From CAVQBP01 sp964448105 (GTDB lineage Bacteria; Bacteroidota; Ignavibacteria; Ignavibacteriales; Ignavibacteriaceae), in NCBI GenBank assembly GCA_964448105.1, contig CAYUVK010000009.1, forward strand, positions 9,582 through 73,581: 64,000 nucleotides of DNA. Reading direction: 5' to 3'. The notes beneath the pieces were generated by a model. That model was given only the letters and a program-made list of their open reading frames with translations, had not been told where the DNA came from and ran no database searches. This document shows, in pieces, positions 8,721-17,987 of the stretch. Each line of letters opens with the position of its first letter. Position 1 is the stretch's first letter. Made by a program: the position numbers and the translations under genes.

Positions 8721-9710
8721 TTAGAAATTATTAAAGGAGATTGAAAAATTATCAATTGTAAAGAATTTTGAAGAGTCTTTATTCAATCCCCTTGCAGTAA
8801 TTTCAATTCCACCAGGTTTTACATAGAGAAGTAGATAATTAAAAGGTCTTAGCGTCGGCAAATCAACCAAATCTGTATGAACATTTAAGCCTATTTTAAG
8901 TATAACTCTCGGTCCGCCTCCGCCGCCGGAAACAATAAACATTTTCCCTTTTTCGCGGAATCTTTCATAAGTATGTGCATGACCGGTTATCATAGCCAAT
9001 GTTTTTTGAGAATTTATAAAAGGCGGAACGAATGCTTCCTGCACATTTATGTTATCTCCTGTAACTATACTGTTAGTATAGGGTGGATGATGAAGACATA
9101 CAATAATACCTTTAATTGATGGATCAGAATCGTAATGCTTAAGAATGTTTTCAAACCATTTTCTTTCCTTTGACCATGCAGTTTCCGATAAATCATCTCT
9201 ATTTGAATCCAAAATTATGAAAGTAATATTACCATATACTTTACTGTACCAATGTAATTTTTGAAATATGGGAAAACATTGTCCGGCATAATTAAGTGCA
9301 ATAGAATCGTTTCCCCAATATTCGTGGTTTCCCAATACAGGGATAATGGGGATATTTTCATTTTTAACCCGTCTTAAAAGATTCCGGAGATAGTTCCATT
9401 CTTTTATATCTGATCCGTCTGAAACCATATCGCCTAATAAAATTAAAGCTGCAGGATTTTTTAAAGCTATATTTTGAATAATTTTTTTTCGTTCAGGATC
9501 ATTCTGTTCTCTCCCGATCATTAATTCCCAGACTGTTGTACGCTGCAGATCACCGACAATTGCAATCGGGTAATTTTTCTTTTTGGGAATTATTGAATCT
9601 TGTGAAGAAAGAGAATTGATAGGATTAAGTATTCCGGCAGGTTTTTCACTAAAAGAATTAAAGCCAATAAATGAAAAAAGAAAAAAAAGAAAGAAAAGTT
9701 TTTTATTCAT
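8721..9710 (-). CDS. Exported metallophosphoesterase (calcineurin-like)
   Basis: This 329-residue protein begins with a signal peptide (KKLFFLFFLFSFIGF). All blocks of a calcineurin-like metallophosphoesterase follow in order: GDLQ at 53-56 (the usual GDxH His is replaced), GDMVSDG at 93-99, GNHEYW at 127-132, a histidine pair at 207-208 and GHAH at 243-246. These bind a dinuclear metal centre. The protein resembles purple-acid-phosphatase-like periplasmic enzymes. Replacement of the first-block His by Gln may change metal affinity. The substrate is not known. Confidence 0.87.
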   Translation of the reverse strand: MNKKLFFLFFLFSFIGFNSFSEKPAGILNPINSLSSQDSIIPKKKNYPIAIVGDLQRTTVWELMIGREQNDPERKKIIQNIALKNPAALILLGDMVSDGSDIKEWNYLRNLLRRVKNENIPIIPVLGNHEYWGNDSIALNYAGQCFPIFQKLHWYSKVYGNITFIILDSNRDDLSETAWSKERKWFENILKHYDSDPSIKGIIVCLHHPPYTNSIVTGDNINVQEAFVPPFINSQKTLAMITGHAHTYERFREKGKMFIVSGGGGGPRVILKIGLNVHTDLVDLPTLRPFNYLLLYVKPGGIEITARGLNKDSSKFFTIDNFSISFNNF

Positions 9711-9953
9711 TAACCTAAAATTAAATAATTTAAGGTTTTTTACAATTAAGAAACTATTATGTTCCTTTGATTAAAAAATCAACAATTTTGAAAAAAATTC
9801 TGCAGCAGAAACATTTATATTGAAAAAGTAAGTTTTTATTTTATAATTGTAATCAATATCATATATTTTATTTTCAATAAGAAACTTTTTTGTGATGATT
9901 TAATTATAAATTGTATTTAGTATTTAAGAACAATTTGCTGTAATGGAATAAAT

Positions 9954-10343
9954 ATGATTACTGAAACAAAATATTTTACCCCTTCTGAAGCAAAAAAAAC
10001 TTTGCCTTTAGTAAGAAAAATCGTTAAGGATATTCTTGATACAACCAAAGAAATGCGGTTAATCGCCGAGGATGTAGACGGAAAAATTGAATCCAGCAAT
10101 ACATGGAACCAGGTTCAAAAAATGGTAAGTGAAGTTAATGGTTTTATCCAGGAGCTTGAAGAAATTGGGTGTTTATATAAAGACTGGAATTTTACTATTG
10201 GTTTAGTTGATTTTCCTTCCGTAATTGACGGCAGGGAAGTATATCTTTGCTGGAGAAGCGATGAAGATGATATAAAATTTTATCATGGAATTGAAGAAGG
10301 ATATACAGGTCGAAAACCTATTCCGGATGATTATTTGGAATAA
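9954..10343 (+). CDS. DUF2203 family protein
   Basis: This 129-residue soluble protein matches the DUF2203 pattern. It has an N-terminal YFTPSEAKKTLPLVRKIVKDI segment, a helical middle, and the C-terminal signature GLVDFPS, then REVYLCWR and FYHGIEEGY. The length is normal for the family. No function is established. It is transcribed alone on the plus strand. The ATG at 9954 is the only good start, with a weak A-rich upstream region. Confidence 0.87.
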   Translation: MITETKYFTPSEAKKTLPLVRKIVKDILDTTKEMRLIAEDVDGKIESSNTWNQVQKMVSEVNGFIQELEEIGCLYKDWNFTIGLVDFPSVIDGREVYLCWRSDEDDIKFYHGIEEGYTGRKPIPDDYLE

Positions 10344-10464
10344 TAGTCATTAAATAATTTTTTTAAAAATTGAGCCTATTATTTTTGTCTATTCCACAAA
10401 AGTTTTTTTGAACTTAAGTTTTAATTATTAACAAATTAAAATATTAAGCATTCCCCGGAAAAAA

Positions 10465-12726
10465 TTAAAAACTTTTTATAAATTCATTAAAGTATTTACA
10501 TTCTTTAAGAGCTTCTTTGTAAAATTCCGTATTTGAATATTTATCATGCAAAATATAGAAGTACTTCCTGTAATTTAGTTTTGCTTTATCATAATTTTTC
10601 CAGTAATTATCACTGCTTATTTTGATCTGGCCGCTTCCTAAATCATTATAAAAAGAATTTTGTTCGCATTTGGAAGCCATAAAGCAGCATTTTGCCGCAA
10701 ATTCTGCATCTTTGGTAAGATTCATTGCTTTTAAATAATATTGCTGAGCTTCAGAGCAATCATATAATTCTATATCTTTCCGTTTTTTATATCCCCAATC
10801 ATCAAAATCTTTATAATATGAAACAGCATCCCAGCAATTTCCAAATAAAGTGATATTGTACAAACCATTAGCCATTAAAAAATAATATTGTGCTGCATTT
10901 TATTTATCCGATTTAATAAGACTGTCCAGTTCCAGCATCTTTAAAGCAAAAGATTTTTTTGTATAATCCTTTGGTGTTTTATCCCTTATATCGCAATCGA
11001 TACAATCTTTTATATGAATGACAAACGGATCAGCCTGCAATACATTGCCCCCGTATCCGTGATCAAATGCTTCAAACGCTTTTTTAAAATTATGCTGTCT
11101 TAAGTATATGGTTCCTTTAATATCATATAATTCTTTTACATTATATTTATAAATGTTTTCCAAGAATTTTTCATATTCGGTCTTTGCCGGTTTTTCTAAA
11201 AATCTTATTAAGAGACCAATTGGCTCTTCTTTAGGTGAGGAAGTTAAATTATAATTAAAATCGTTATCACCCAAAAGTAAATGCATTCTGAGCATATCTC
11301 CTTGCTTGACATAAAGCCTGGCTAATTTTTGCCTGGCAAAAAGAAAAGCACCTTCATTATTATTTTTTAACCAGATAAGATCTTTTAACAAATATTGCTC
11401 AATTTCAGCAGCATCTTTTATTTCAAGAATATCATTAATTACTTCAAACAGCTTAATATTTTTAATATTCAAGGAATCATTTTTCGGCCAATTATCTCTT
11501 GCATAATAATAATAAGTCGGGGCCTCATGATTTTCATTATTTAAAGTCATTAAATAACCTGCAGCCAAATACCATATGTACGGATGAAGAGCATTTTTAT
11601 TATTCGCAATATTTTTAACGAATTCTGTTAATTTCCTATTTAAACCTTTATTGATATATTCATTCTCCTGAAGGTAATTTTTATAATTTTTATTATAGTA
11701 ATCTCTATCGGGCAGTTCTTCCCTTTCAACTCTATTAACTTCTCTTGAAAGAAGCAGTTCAAGATAAGGAGATTTTGGACTTAGCTGGTAATCTGCTGCA
11801 TTGCATCAAAGGAAGAGGTATTCCCTTGGAATTCGGATAACATTAACAAAGCAGTTTTTTCATCATTATTTTTACATAATTTCAAAGAGGCATTTAAGAG
11901 TGAGTCATTAAAACTTACATTCAGACTATTTGAAGCTAAAAATCTTCTTTCTGGACAATTATTGAAAATAACCGCAAACAAATAATCGGCATCCGCAATT
12001 TTACCTAACTTTCTTAAAGCTCCGGCTTTTAATGATAATGCCCAGTATTTAACTTGACTTGTTGTATTCAATTTTTCAACTAGTACATCGTATAATTTAA
12101 TTGCTTCATTAAAATTATTTGTATAATGAGATAGCCTGGAAAGCATAACGAAGCTTCAAAAAATCATCGTTAACTTCTTTAAATCTTTTTACACCTTCAT
12201 CTATAAGGCTTAACATTAATGAAGTATCTCTCTTGAGAATTTCCCAATAATATCCTTCAACAAGCGGTTCAATTTCTTTTGCATAAATGAAATAATCAAG
12301 AGAATGATCGCTTTTATTTTTAATCCAGAATTTAACCAGCGCGTTATTTTGCCATTTCTTATTAATGAGTGAATCATTATGTGTGAGAATAGCATGTTTT
12401 AATTCTACAAGCTCCGCTTTTTTAGTGGGATAAAGAACTTTTTCAATATCATTTATCTCAACGATGTTGCCAAAATAGTTTTTCCATTCTTTAAGATTGA
12501 TCTTCTTTTCATCAAAAAAACTACTGTCTTTGTAAGGATGGTATAAATAGTCAGATAATAGGAACGGCTCAAGTGAAGGCTGGTTAATTATATCCTCATT
12601 AAAAATTGAATAATAATAATCACCTTCCCAATCCCAGCCGCAGCTGCTCGTGTTTTTGAAATATAAGAAAGTAAATAATAAACTAATCGAAAATATCAGT
12701 AATATCTTCCACGTCTTTTTTATCAT
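10465..12726 (-). pseudogene. Broken TPR-like gene of a conserved two-gene pair
   Basis: Five minus-strand pieces read together as one protein of about 750 residues. The first piece (12726-12115) has an N-terminal membrane anchor and ends after LKLRYAFQA. The homologous continuation (RLSHYTNNFNEAIKLY) is in another frame, so a frameshift lies near 12130-12145. A second frameshift lies near 11790-11810: the reading passes from SSFDAMQQ to ADYQLSPKSPYLELLLSR, and that frame then stays open through 11568. An in-frame TAA at 10900-10902 separates SLIKSDK from NAAQYYFLMANGLYN. The protein would contain tetratricopeptide-like helical repeats. Its start overlaps the end of the upstream gene by 44 bases. 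Three independent lesions argue for decay, though assembly error is not excluded. Confidence 0.8.
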
Positions 12727-13765
12727 AATTTTTTATAACCTTTTTATTTAAATAATATAAAGAAACAACAAGACTGTCATTTCTGATATAAGGTTCAATA
12801 ATCTTTGCAGCTAGCTTTGTAGTTTTAGGAGTAATTTCTTCAATTCTTATAATATCATTTTTATGAATACGGTAATGATTAAGAATATTATCCCGGGTTG
12901 CCTTAAAAATCGTATTGTTCTTTTGTATGAAATATTTATTATCCTTTAAACTGTTTATATTCAAATCATTAATTAACCCTGAAATTTTGTTGTTATGAAA
13001 AAGAACTCCCCAGGAAAATGCCGGCAAAATAAGATCAAGTTTTAAAGGATACTTGTCAAAGTTTTTTAAATATTTTTTTGCGATATCGGGATTAAAAATT
13101 GAATTAGTAGTATTGATATTGGAAACCGGGGTCATATTATAAAACATTAATGTTCCTCTATCCGCCGGCGGAACACCTGTAATTTTATAATATTTAATCT
13201 GGTGTAATCTTATCGTTGCGCTTAAAGAGATCTTAGCATTTCTGCATAAAGCTTTTAAATCATTTAAAAGAGCAAAATATTTTGATTTTGTACTTAATGT
13301 CCAGTCGCAGTCTATTTGAATTGCTTTTATGTTGGCAGTATTTAATGCAAAAGATTCATCTTGAATCCGTTTAAAAATTTTTCCGGCTAAACTTTTAATT
13401 AGTGAATCCTGAATATTCAAAATAGTTTTGTTGGTAATAAATACAACTGGGATTATTTCGATATTACTAATATTTTTTGTAAGAAATCTAAGGCTGCCTA
13501 TTGGTGCAGGTCCTTTCAAAACCGGGTTTCAATCCACGTCAAAAAAACGTAAATAGATTTTGTTAATGTTATTATTATTTAACCATTGTTTTTCACTTTG
13601 TGAAAGGTTAAAATTTGTTTCCCAATAGTATATCCCCCTGGAAATCTTATGTGAACTTTCCTTTGAACATCCGGAAAAAATAAGCAGTGTTATGACTATA
13701 ATTTTTAGATTATTAAGTGACAATATTACTCCGCTTAAAAGCTGTCTCGGAGTGGTAAAGCACAA
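12683..13765 (-). pseudogene. Lipoprotein gene interrupted by an in-frame TGA
   Basis: Two minus-strand pieces lie in the same frame: 13765-13529, and from 13528 to 12683. They are separated only by a TGA at 13529-13531. The reading is YLRFFDVD-TGA-NPVLKGPAP, and a tryptophan (TGG) at the stop would restore a protein of about 350 residues. A lipobox (LLIFSGCS) shows a lipoprotein. A start nearer the signal peptide (a TTG about 16 codons in) is more likely than the first codon. The middle (AIQIDCDWTLSTKSKYFALLNDLK) looks like a TIM-barrel strand. This is the partner of the broken TPR-like gene downstream, a pair I recall as common in Bacteroidota with no known function. Confidence 0.75.
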
Positions 13766-13926
13766 AAATGGTGCCTGCTAAGGAATGTAAATTGTTTTAT
13801 GATAAATTTTTTAAAAAGCTAAATAAGAAGGATAAAGCAGCGGAAAATGATAAAGGTATTAATGATTATTATTTATAATTTTTTTAATTAACTAGATTTC
13901 CAACATTTCTACATGGCTTTTTTACA

Positions 13927-14355
13927 TTATTCGCTTTCTAATTTAAAATTTGAGGATGATGAGGCGGTATCACTGGTAAATACATCCTTTACTTTCCAAA
14001 TTAATTTATATGTCCCATCAGAATAAGTAGAATCCAGATCGAATTGTGCTTCCAGATTTGTATCGGACATTTTTTCTTTTTCGGATTTATCCACCACTTT
14101 GGAAATCAAAGATTTTATTGTGTCTTTTTTTGGTGTGATTAAATTGATTTCGTAAGCCAGAGAAGCGCTGAACATTCCCTTATCTTCTTTTTGCATGAAG
14201 CCCTTTACCCTTGTTGTTGCATCGACTTCCCAGCTATTCCCAAGATCATATGCAAAAGCAGTTGCATTGTATACCGTTAATTTTACCTCTTCCTTTTTGC
14301 TGCATGCATTAAATAAAATGACGAATAGAATAAATGTTACAAGTAAATATTTCAT
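13927..14355 (-). CDS. Small lipoprotein of unknown function
   Basis: This 142-residue protein starts with a lipoprotein signal (LFVILFNACSKKE, lipid-attached Cys at about 18), so it is anchored in an envelope membrane. The remainder alternates short hydrophobic strands and charged turns, like a small beta-sandwich, and has no recognised catalytic motif. It ends in NFKLESE. It is flanked by the two decaying loci but is itself intact. I do not recognise the family. Confidence 0.7.
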   Translation of the reverse strand: MKYLLVTFILFVILFNACSKKEEVKLTVYNATAFAYDLGNSWEVDATTRVKGFMQKEDKGMFSASLAYEINLITPKKDTIKSLISKVVDKSEKEKMSDTNLEAQFDLDSTYSDGTYKLIWKVKDVFTSDTASSSSNFKLESE

Positions 14356-14387
14356 TAAAATTCCTCAAGCCAAATTAAAAATATAGA

Positions 14388-14549
14388 CTATTTCTGTTTT
14401 CTAAATCCGTCTGAAAGGATTCCTAAAATTACTAATGCTACCGTAAAAATAATTCCGTTAACCGTAAATACAATTATGTTTGCAAGTAATAATATTGCAA
14501 GTATTAAGCATATCTCAATTCAAATAATAACGGCAGTTTTTTTATTCAC
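14388..14549 (-). pseudogene. Small membrane-protein ORF with an in-frame TGA
   Basis: Downstream of serC on the same strand, a 54-codon frame starts at GTG 14549 and ends in TAG at 14388. It is interrupted only at codon 10 by TGA. The pre-stop residues are VNKKTAVII. The rest, including ILAILLLANIIVFTV and a second hydrophobic stretch (IIFTVALVILGIL), predicts a two-helix membrane peptide ending in RKQK. The open frame with two clean hydrophobic segments is unlikely to be chance. A small membrane protein that has acquired a nonsense codon is the simplest reading. The start is weakly supported because no ribosome site is clear. Confidence 0.4.
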
Positions 14550-14566
14550 TTAAAAGAAGTTTTACC

Positions 14567-14593
14567 GTAGCACAAATAATTATTCTGTGCTAC
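14567..14593. repeat. GTAG...CTAC palindrome downstream of serC
   Basis: Arms GTAGCACA and TGTGCTAC are perfect complements with an 11-base A/T-rich loop. The element lies 11 bases past the serC stop and could act as a transcription terminator for serC, but no long T-run follows on the minus strand. The GTAG/CTAC ends match the other palindromes in this window. Confidence 0.6.
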
Positions 14594-14603
14594 AAATTAA
14601 ATT

Positions 14604-15692
14604 TTAAGAATGTTTAGCTTGAAACTCTTTCATAAAATCAACTAGATCTTCAACACCTTTTTTAGGAAAAGCATTGTAAATAGAAGCTCTTAAACCACCG
14701 ACTGATCTATGACCTTTAACGCCGTCAAATCCTGCAGCAGTTGCTTCTGATACAAGCATTTTCTCCAGTTCTTCAGTCTGCAGATTAAAAGTAACATTCA
14801 TTAAAGAACGGCTGTCTTTTTCAGCATGTCCTTTATAGAAACCATTGCTTTCATCAATACATTTATACAAGATCTCCGCTTTTTCTTTATTCACTTTTTC
14901 CATTACTTCCACTCCACCCATATTTTTTATCCATTTAGCAACTAAACCGATAATATAAACACCAAAAGTATTGGGAGTATTATAGAGAGAATTACCTTCA
15001 ATATGTGTTTTGTAATTCAACATAGTAGGTAAAGAATCCTGACTTCTTTCAGTTAAATCTTTTCTTATAATAACAGTTGTAACACCGGAGGGTCCCATAT
15101 TTTTTTGAGCACCGGCATATATTATTCCATATTTATTCACATCTATTTTTTTACTCAAGATATCAGATGATGCATCACAAATAAGCGGAATATTTCCGGT
15201 TTCCGGGTCACTTTTCCATTGAGTTCCATAAATTGTATTATTAGAGGTAAAATGAACATATGAGGCATCGCTGTCTAATTTTAATTCTTCCTGCTTAGGA
15301 ATTCTTTTAAAATTCCCCTCTTCGGTTGTTGCAGCAATATTAACAGTGCCGACCCGCTTTGCTTCTTTAAGTGCTTTTTTAGACCAGCTTCCCGTTATAA
15401 TATAATCGGCTTTATTTTTAGGCGGCATTATATTCATAGGAACCATAGAAAACTGCAGGCTTGCACCTCCCTGCAAAAATAATATTTCATAACTATCCGG
15501 AACATTTAATAACTTTTTTAAATTTTCTTTAGCTTCAAGAATTATTTTATCAAATGCCTTGGAGCGATGACTAATTTCCAGTATAGACATTCCAACCCCC
15601 GGAAGTGTGAATAGATCTTTTTGGGCTTCAAGCAATACTTCTTCCGGTAAGATTGCCGGTCCGGCGCTGAAATTATATACTCTTTTTTCCAT
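14604..15692 (-). CDS. serC: Phosphoserine aminotransferase
   Basis: This 362-residue class V aminotransferase has the normal SerC length. It begins with YNFSAGPAILPEEVL, the family hallmark. PLP-binding features include LQGGASLQF, CDASSD and the Schiff-base lysine K197 in YAGAQKNMGPSG. It converts 3-phosphohydroxypyruvate and glutamate to phosphoserine in serine synthesis. It may also serve vitamin B6 synthesis. The DUF1015 gene lies 95 bases upstream on the same strand, an arrangement seen in other Bacteroidota near serine-pathway genes. The start codon is preceded by GGGAGAAG, a good ribosome-binding site. Confidence 0.96.
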   Translation of the reverse strand: MEKRVYNFSAGPAILPEEVLLEAQKDLFTLPGVGMSILEISHRSKAFDKIILEAKENLKKLLNVPDSYEILFLQGGASLQFSMVPMNIMPPKNKADYIITGSWSKKALKEAKRVGTVNIAATTEEGNFKRIPKQEELKLDSDASYVHFTSNNTIYGTQWKSDPETGNIPLICDASSDILSKKIDVNKYGIIYAGAQKNMGPSGVTTVIIRKDLTERSQDSLPTMLNYKTHIEGNSLYNTPNTFGVYIIGLVAKWIKNMGGVEVMEKVNKEKAEILYKCIDESNGFYKGHAEKDSRSLMNVTFNLQTEELEKMLVSEATAAGFDGVKGHRSVGGLRASIYNAFPKKGVEDLVDFMKEFQAKHS

Positions 15693-15787
15693 GTATCTTC
15701 TCCCTTTTTATAATAGTATTAATAAAATATACTCACAATTTATTTTTAATTTAATCTTCAATAGAAAAGAATTAATCTTCTTTTTTC

Positions 15788-17035
15788 TTATATAAAATAT
15801 ACTAATAATCCGTCTCTCAATTTTGGTTCAAACCAGGTTGATTTTGGAGGCATTATTTCACCGGCATCCGAAATCTTCATTAGATCCTCAATAGAGACAG
15901 GATATAATGAGAAAGCTACGGTTGCTTTACCGTTGTTCACGAGTCTTTCCAGTTCTTTTGAGCCTCTTATGCCGCCTATAAAATCTATATTTTTACTTGT
16001 CCGCTGATCTTCAATTCCAAGTATAGGATTAAATAAAAAATCCTGTAATATACTTACATCCAAAGTTCCCGATATGGAATCGGATAAACTAATGCTTGCA
16101 TTAATTGAATCTCTAATTTTTAGTTGATACCATTCGTCATCCAGATACATTCCAAAACTTCTTTTTTGTTTTGGTTCTTTCCGATTGCTTTTCTCAACAA
16201 TAAATTTTTCACTTATTCTATTAATAAATTCTTCTTTACTTAAATTATTTAGACTATAAATTATCCTGTTGTAAGGGAGAATCTTTACCTGGTCGGCTGG
16301 AAAAATAACAGCAAGAAAGTAATTGTAATTTTCGGTCCCGGTATGTGACGGATTTGCATCTTTTTTTATTTTCCTTGCACGGCTGGCACTTGCTGCTCTA
16401 TGATGTCCATCGGCAATATACAAATTTTTAATTTTCGCGAATTCATCCTGTAAAGTTTTATTTAATTTTTCAGGTAAAATCCATACTGTGTGTTTAATTC
16501 CATCTTTAGCAGTAAAATCATAAACAGGTTCAGACTTTAAAATTGTTTCGTTAACAATATTGTTTATTGCAGCGACTCCTTTATAAGTCAAAAAGACCGT
16601 TCCGGTTTGTGCATTTGTTGTTACTATGTGATTAGTCCGGTCATCTTCTTTTACTTTTCTTGTATTTTCATGTTTTAAAATTACATTATTATCATAATCA
16701 TCAATTGAAAAAACTGCAGCAATACCCGCCTGCGAATGCCCGTTCATTTCCAATTTGTATAAATAAAAATGTTTTTCTTTATCAATTATTAATGGTGCTT
16801 CTTTTTGTAATCTTTCAAGGTTTTCTTTTGCTTTTTCATAGACTTTATTCGAATAAATATCGATGCTGTCAGACAGTTCGATTTCTGCCCGTGTAATCCT
16901 TAAAAAACTTAGAGGGTTACCATTAGCAAATTCTATTGCTTCTTCTTTATCAACTACATCATAAGGTACACTGGCTACTAAATCGGCAGCATTTTTCTCG
17001 GGTCTTAGCGCTTTGAATGGTTTTATAATTGCCAT
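15788..17035 (-). CDS. DUF1015 family protein
   Basis: This 415-residue soluble protein matches DUF1015. It begins AIIKPFKALRPEKN, followed by VASVPYDVVDKEEA. It also has the conserved IADGHHRAASA segment near the middle and the C-terminal FIGGIRG and PPKSTWFEPKLRDGLLVY motifs. The histidine-rich ADGHHR box suggests an enzyme, but none has been assigned. Placement just upstream of serC on the same strand suggests a link to serine or one-carbon metabolism (inference). The length is typical. Confidence 0.9.
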   Translation of the reverse strand: MAIIKPFKALRPEKNAADLVASVPYDVVDKEEAIEFANGNPLSFLRITRAEIELSDSIDIYSNKVYEKAKENLERLQKEAPLIIDKEKHFYLYKLEMNGHSQAGIAAVFSIDDYDNNVILKHENTRKVKEDDRTNHIVTTNAQTGTVFLTYKGVAAINNIVNETILKSEPVYDFTAKDGIKHTVWILPEKLNKTLQDEFAKIKNLYIADGHHRAASASRARKIKKDANPSHTGTENYNYFLAVIFPADQVKILPYNRIIYSLNNLSKEEFINRISEKFIVEKSNRKEPKQKRSFGMYLDDEWYQLKIRDSINASISLSDSISGTLDVSILQDFLFNPILGIEDQRTSKNIDFIGGIRGSKELERLVNNGKATVAFSLYPVSIEDLMKISDAGEIMPPKSTWFEPKLRDGLLVYFI

Positions 17036-17215
17036 AACTATATCTCATAAAATAAAAAATTACTTTTATTTAAAATCCCAAAAATTCAAACAATAATCCA
17101 TTGATTAAAAAGTTTTTGCAAAAATGCGATAATAAAAAATAGAGAAGCAGGTAATATTATTACTTTAATTTTTTTTATTTTTAAACGTTGATTTTAAAAA
17201 TTTAGGGGTTCGGCA

Positions 17216-17869
17216 ATGTATTCATATAGTAAATTTCTCCTTTATATTCTTGCATCTGCTATTCTATTTATGTTTCAAGCTTGTTCTTCTGCTCCAATTA
17301 ATCTTAGCCTAGCAAAAGACGAGGTTATTAATTATCATGAATCCGGTAAATATGATGAAGAAACAAGTGAAGTAGTTAAAAAAGCAATTAATGAATTTAA
17401 AAATATAGAGGTAAAAAAGAACAGCGCTGTTATTTTTGATATTGATGAGACTGCTCTTTCGAGTTATGAATACCGTAAAAAATATGATTTTGGTTATGTT
17501 CCGGAAATTTGGGATAAGTGGGTAAGCGAAGCAAAAGCTCCGGCAATTAAAGCTGTAAAACATTTATATGATTTTTTAATTGCAAAAGGTTTTAAAATAG
17601 TCTTTTTAACAGGCAGAAAAAATTATATGTATAACTCCACATATAAAAATTTAATAAGCGCAGGTTATAACAAATTTGATACTCTTATTGTCAGAGATCC
17701 TGATGAATATCAAATAACGGCTGTTAAATACAAATCGCATAAGAGAAGTGAAATTGTAGAAGATGGGTATAATATTGTCGGGGATGTTGGCGATCAACTA
17801 AGTGATCTTACAGGGCCTTATCATGGGTTTCAAGTTAAAATTCCTAATTATCAATATATAATTAAATAG
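17216..17869 (+). CDS. HAD subfamily IIIB acid phosphatase, lipoprotein
   Basis: This 217-residue protein has a lipobox (LFMFQACSS, Cys23), so it is anchored in the envelope. HAD motif I is FDIDET (nucleophile D75, acid D77), motif II is FLTGR (131-134) and motif IV is GDVGDQ (189-194). This pattern fits class B/e(P4)-like acid phosphatases that dephosphorylate nucleotides or other phosphomonoesters outside the cytoplasm. The gene is transcribed alone. It is full length for the family, and the metal-binding aspartates are intact. Confidence 0.9.
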   Translation: MYSYSKFLLYILASAILFMFQACSSAPINLSLAKDEVINYHESGKYDEETSEVVKKAINEFKNIEVKKNSAVIFDIDETALSSYEYRKKYDFGYVPEIWDKWVSEAKAPAIKAVKHLYDFLIAKGFKIVFLTGRKNYMYNSTYKNLISAGYNKFDTLIVRDPDEYQITAVKYKSHKRSEIVEDGYNIVGDVGDQLSDLTGPYHGFQVKIPNYQYIIK

Positions 17870-17944
17870 AATTCTGCCGTTCGAGCTTTCATTTAGATAT
17901 TATAGGTCTTTATCCTGTATCTCAGACCTCTCTCAAATTTTTTT

Positions 17945-17952
17945 TATATTTG
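17945..17952 (+). promoter_or_regulatory. TAnnTTTG-type -7 box upstream of valS
   Basis: TATATTTG follows an eight-T run and matches the Bacteroidota -7 consensus TAnnTTTG. It lies 35 bases before the valS ATG. A short inverted repeat (AGGTCT...AGACCT) just upstream, followed by the T-run, could also end the phosphatase transcript. Confidence 0.5.
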
Positions 17953-17987
17953 CACTTCAAGTATTTCAGAAATAAAAGCGAACGAAT

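Noticed and set aside
13768..13878. 36-codon lysine-rich plus-strand ORF
   Set aside because: It has an ATG and a stop, but no ribosome site, no domain and no hydrophobic pattern. A chance frame in A/T-rich DNA is more likely.
10465..14549. Genome-wide use of TGA as a sense codon
   Set aside because: Intact genes end in TGA (DinB at 21326-21328, small membrane protein at 26604-26606, OmpA/SPOR at 60017-60019), and the neighbouring broken gene also carries a TAA and frameshifts.
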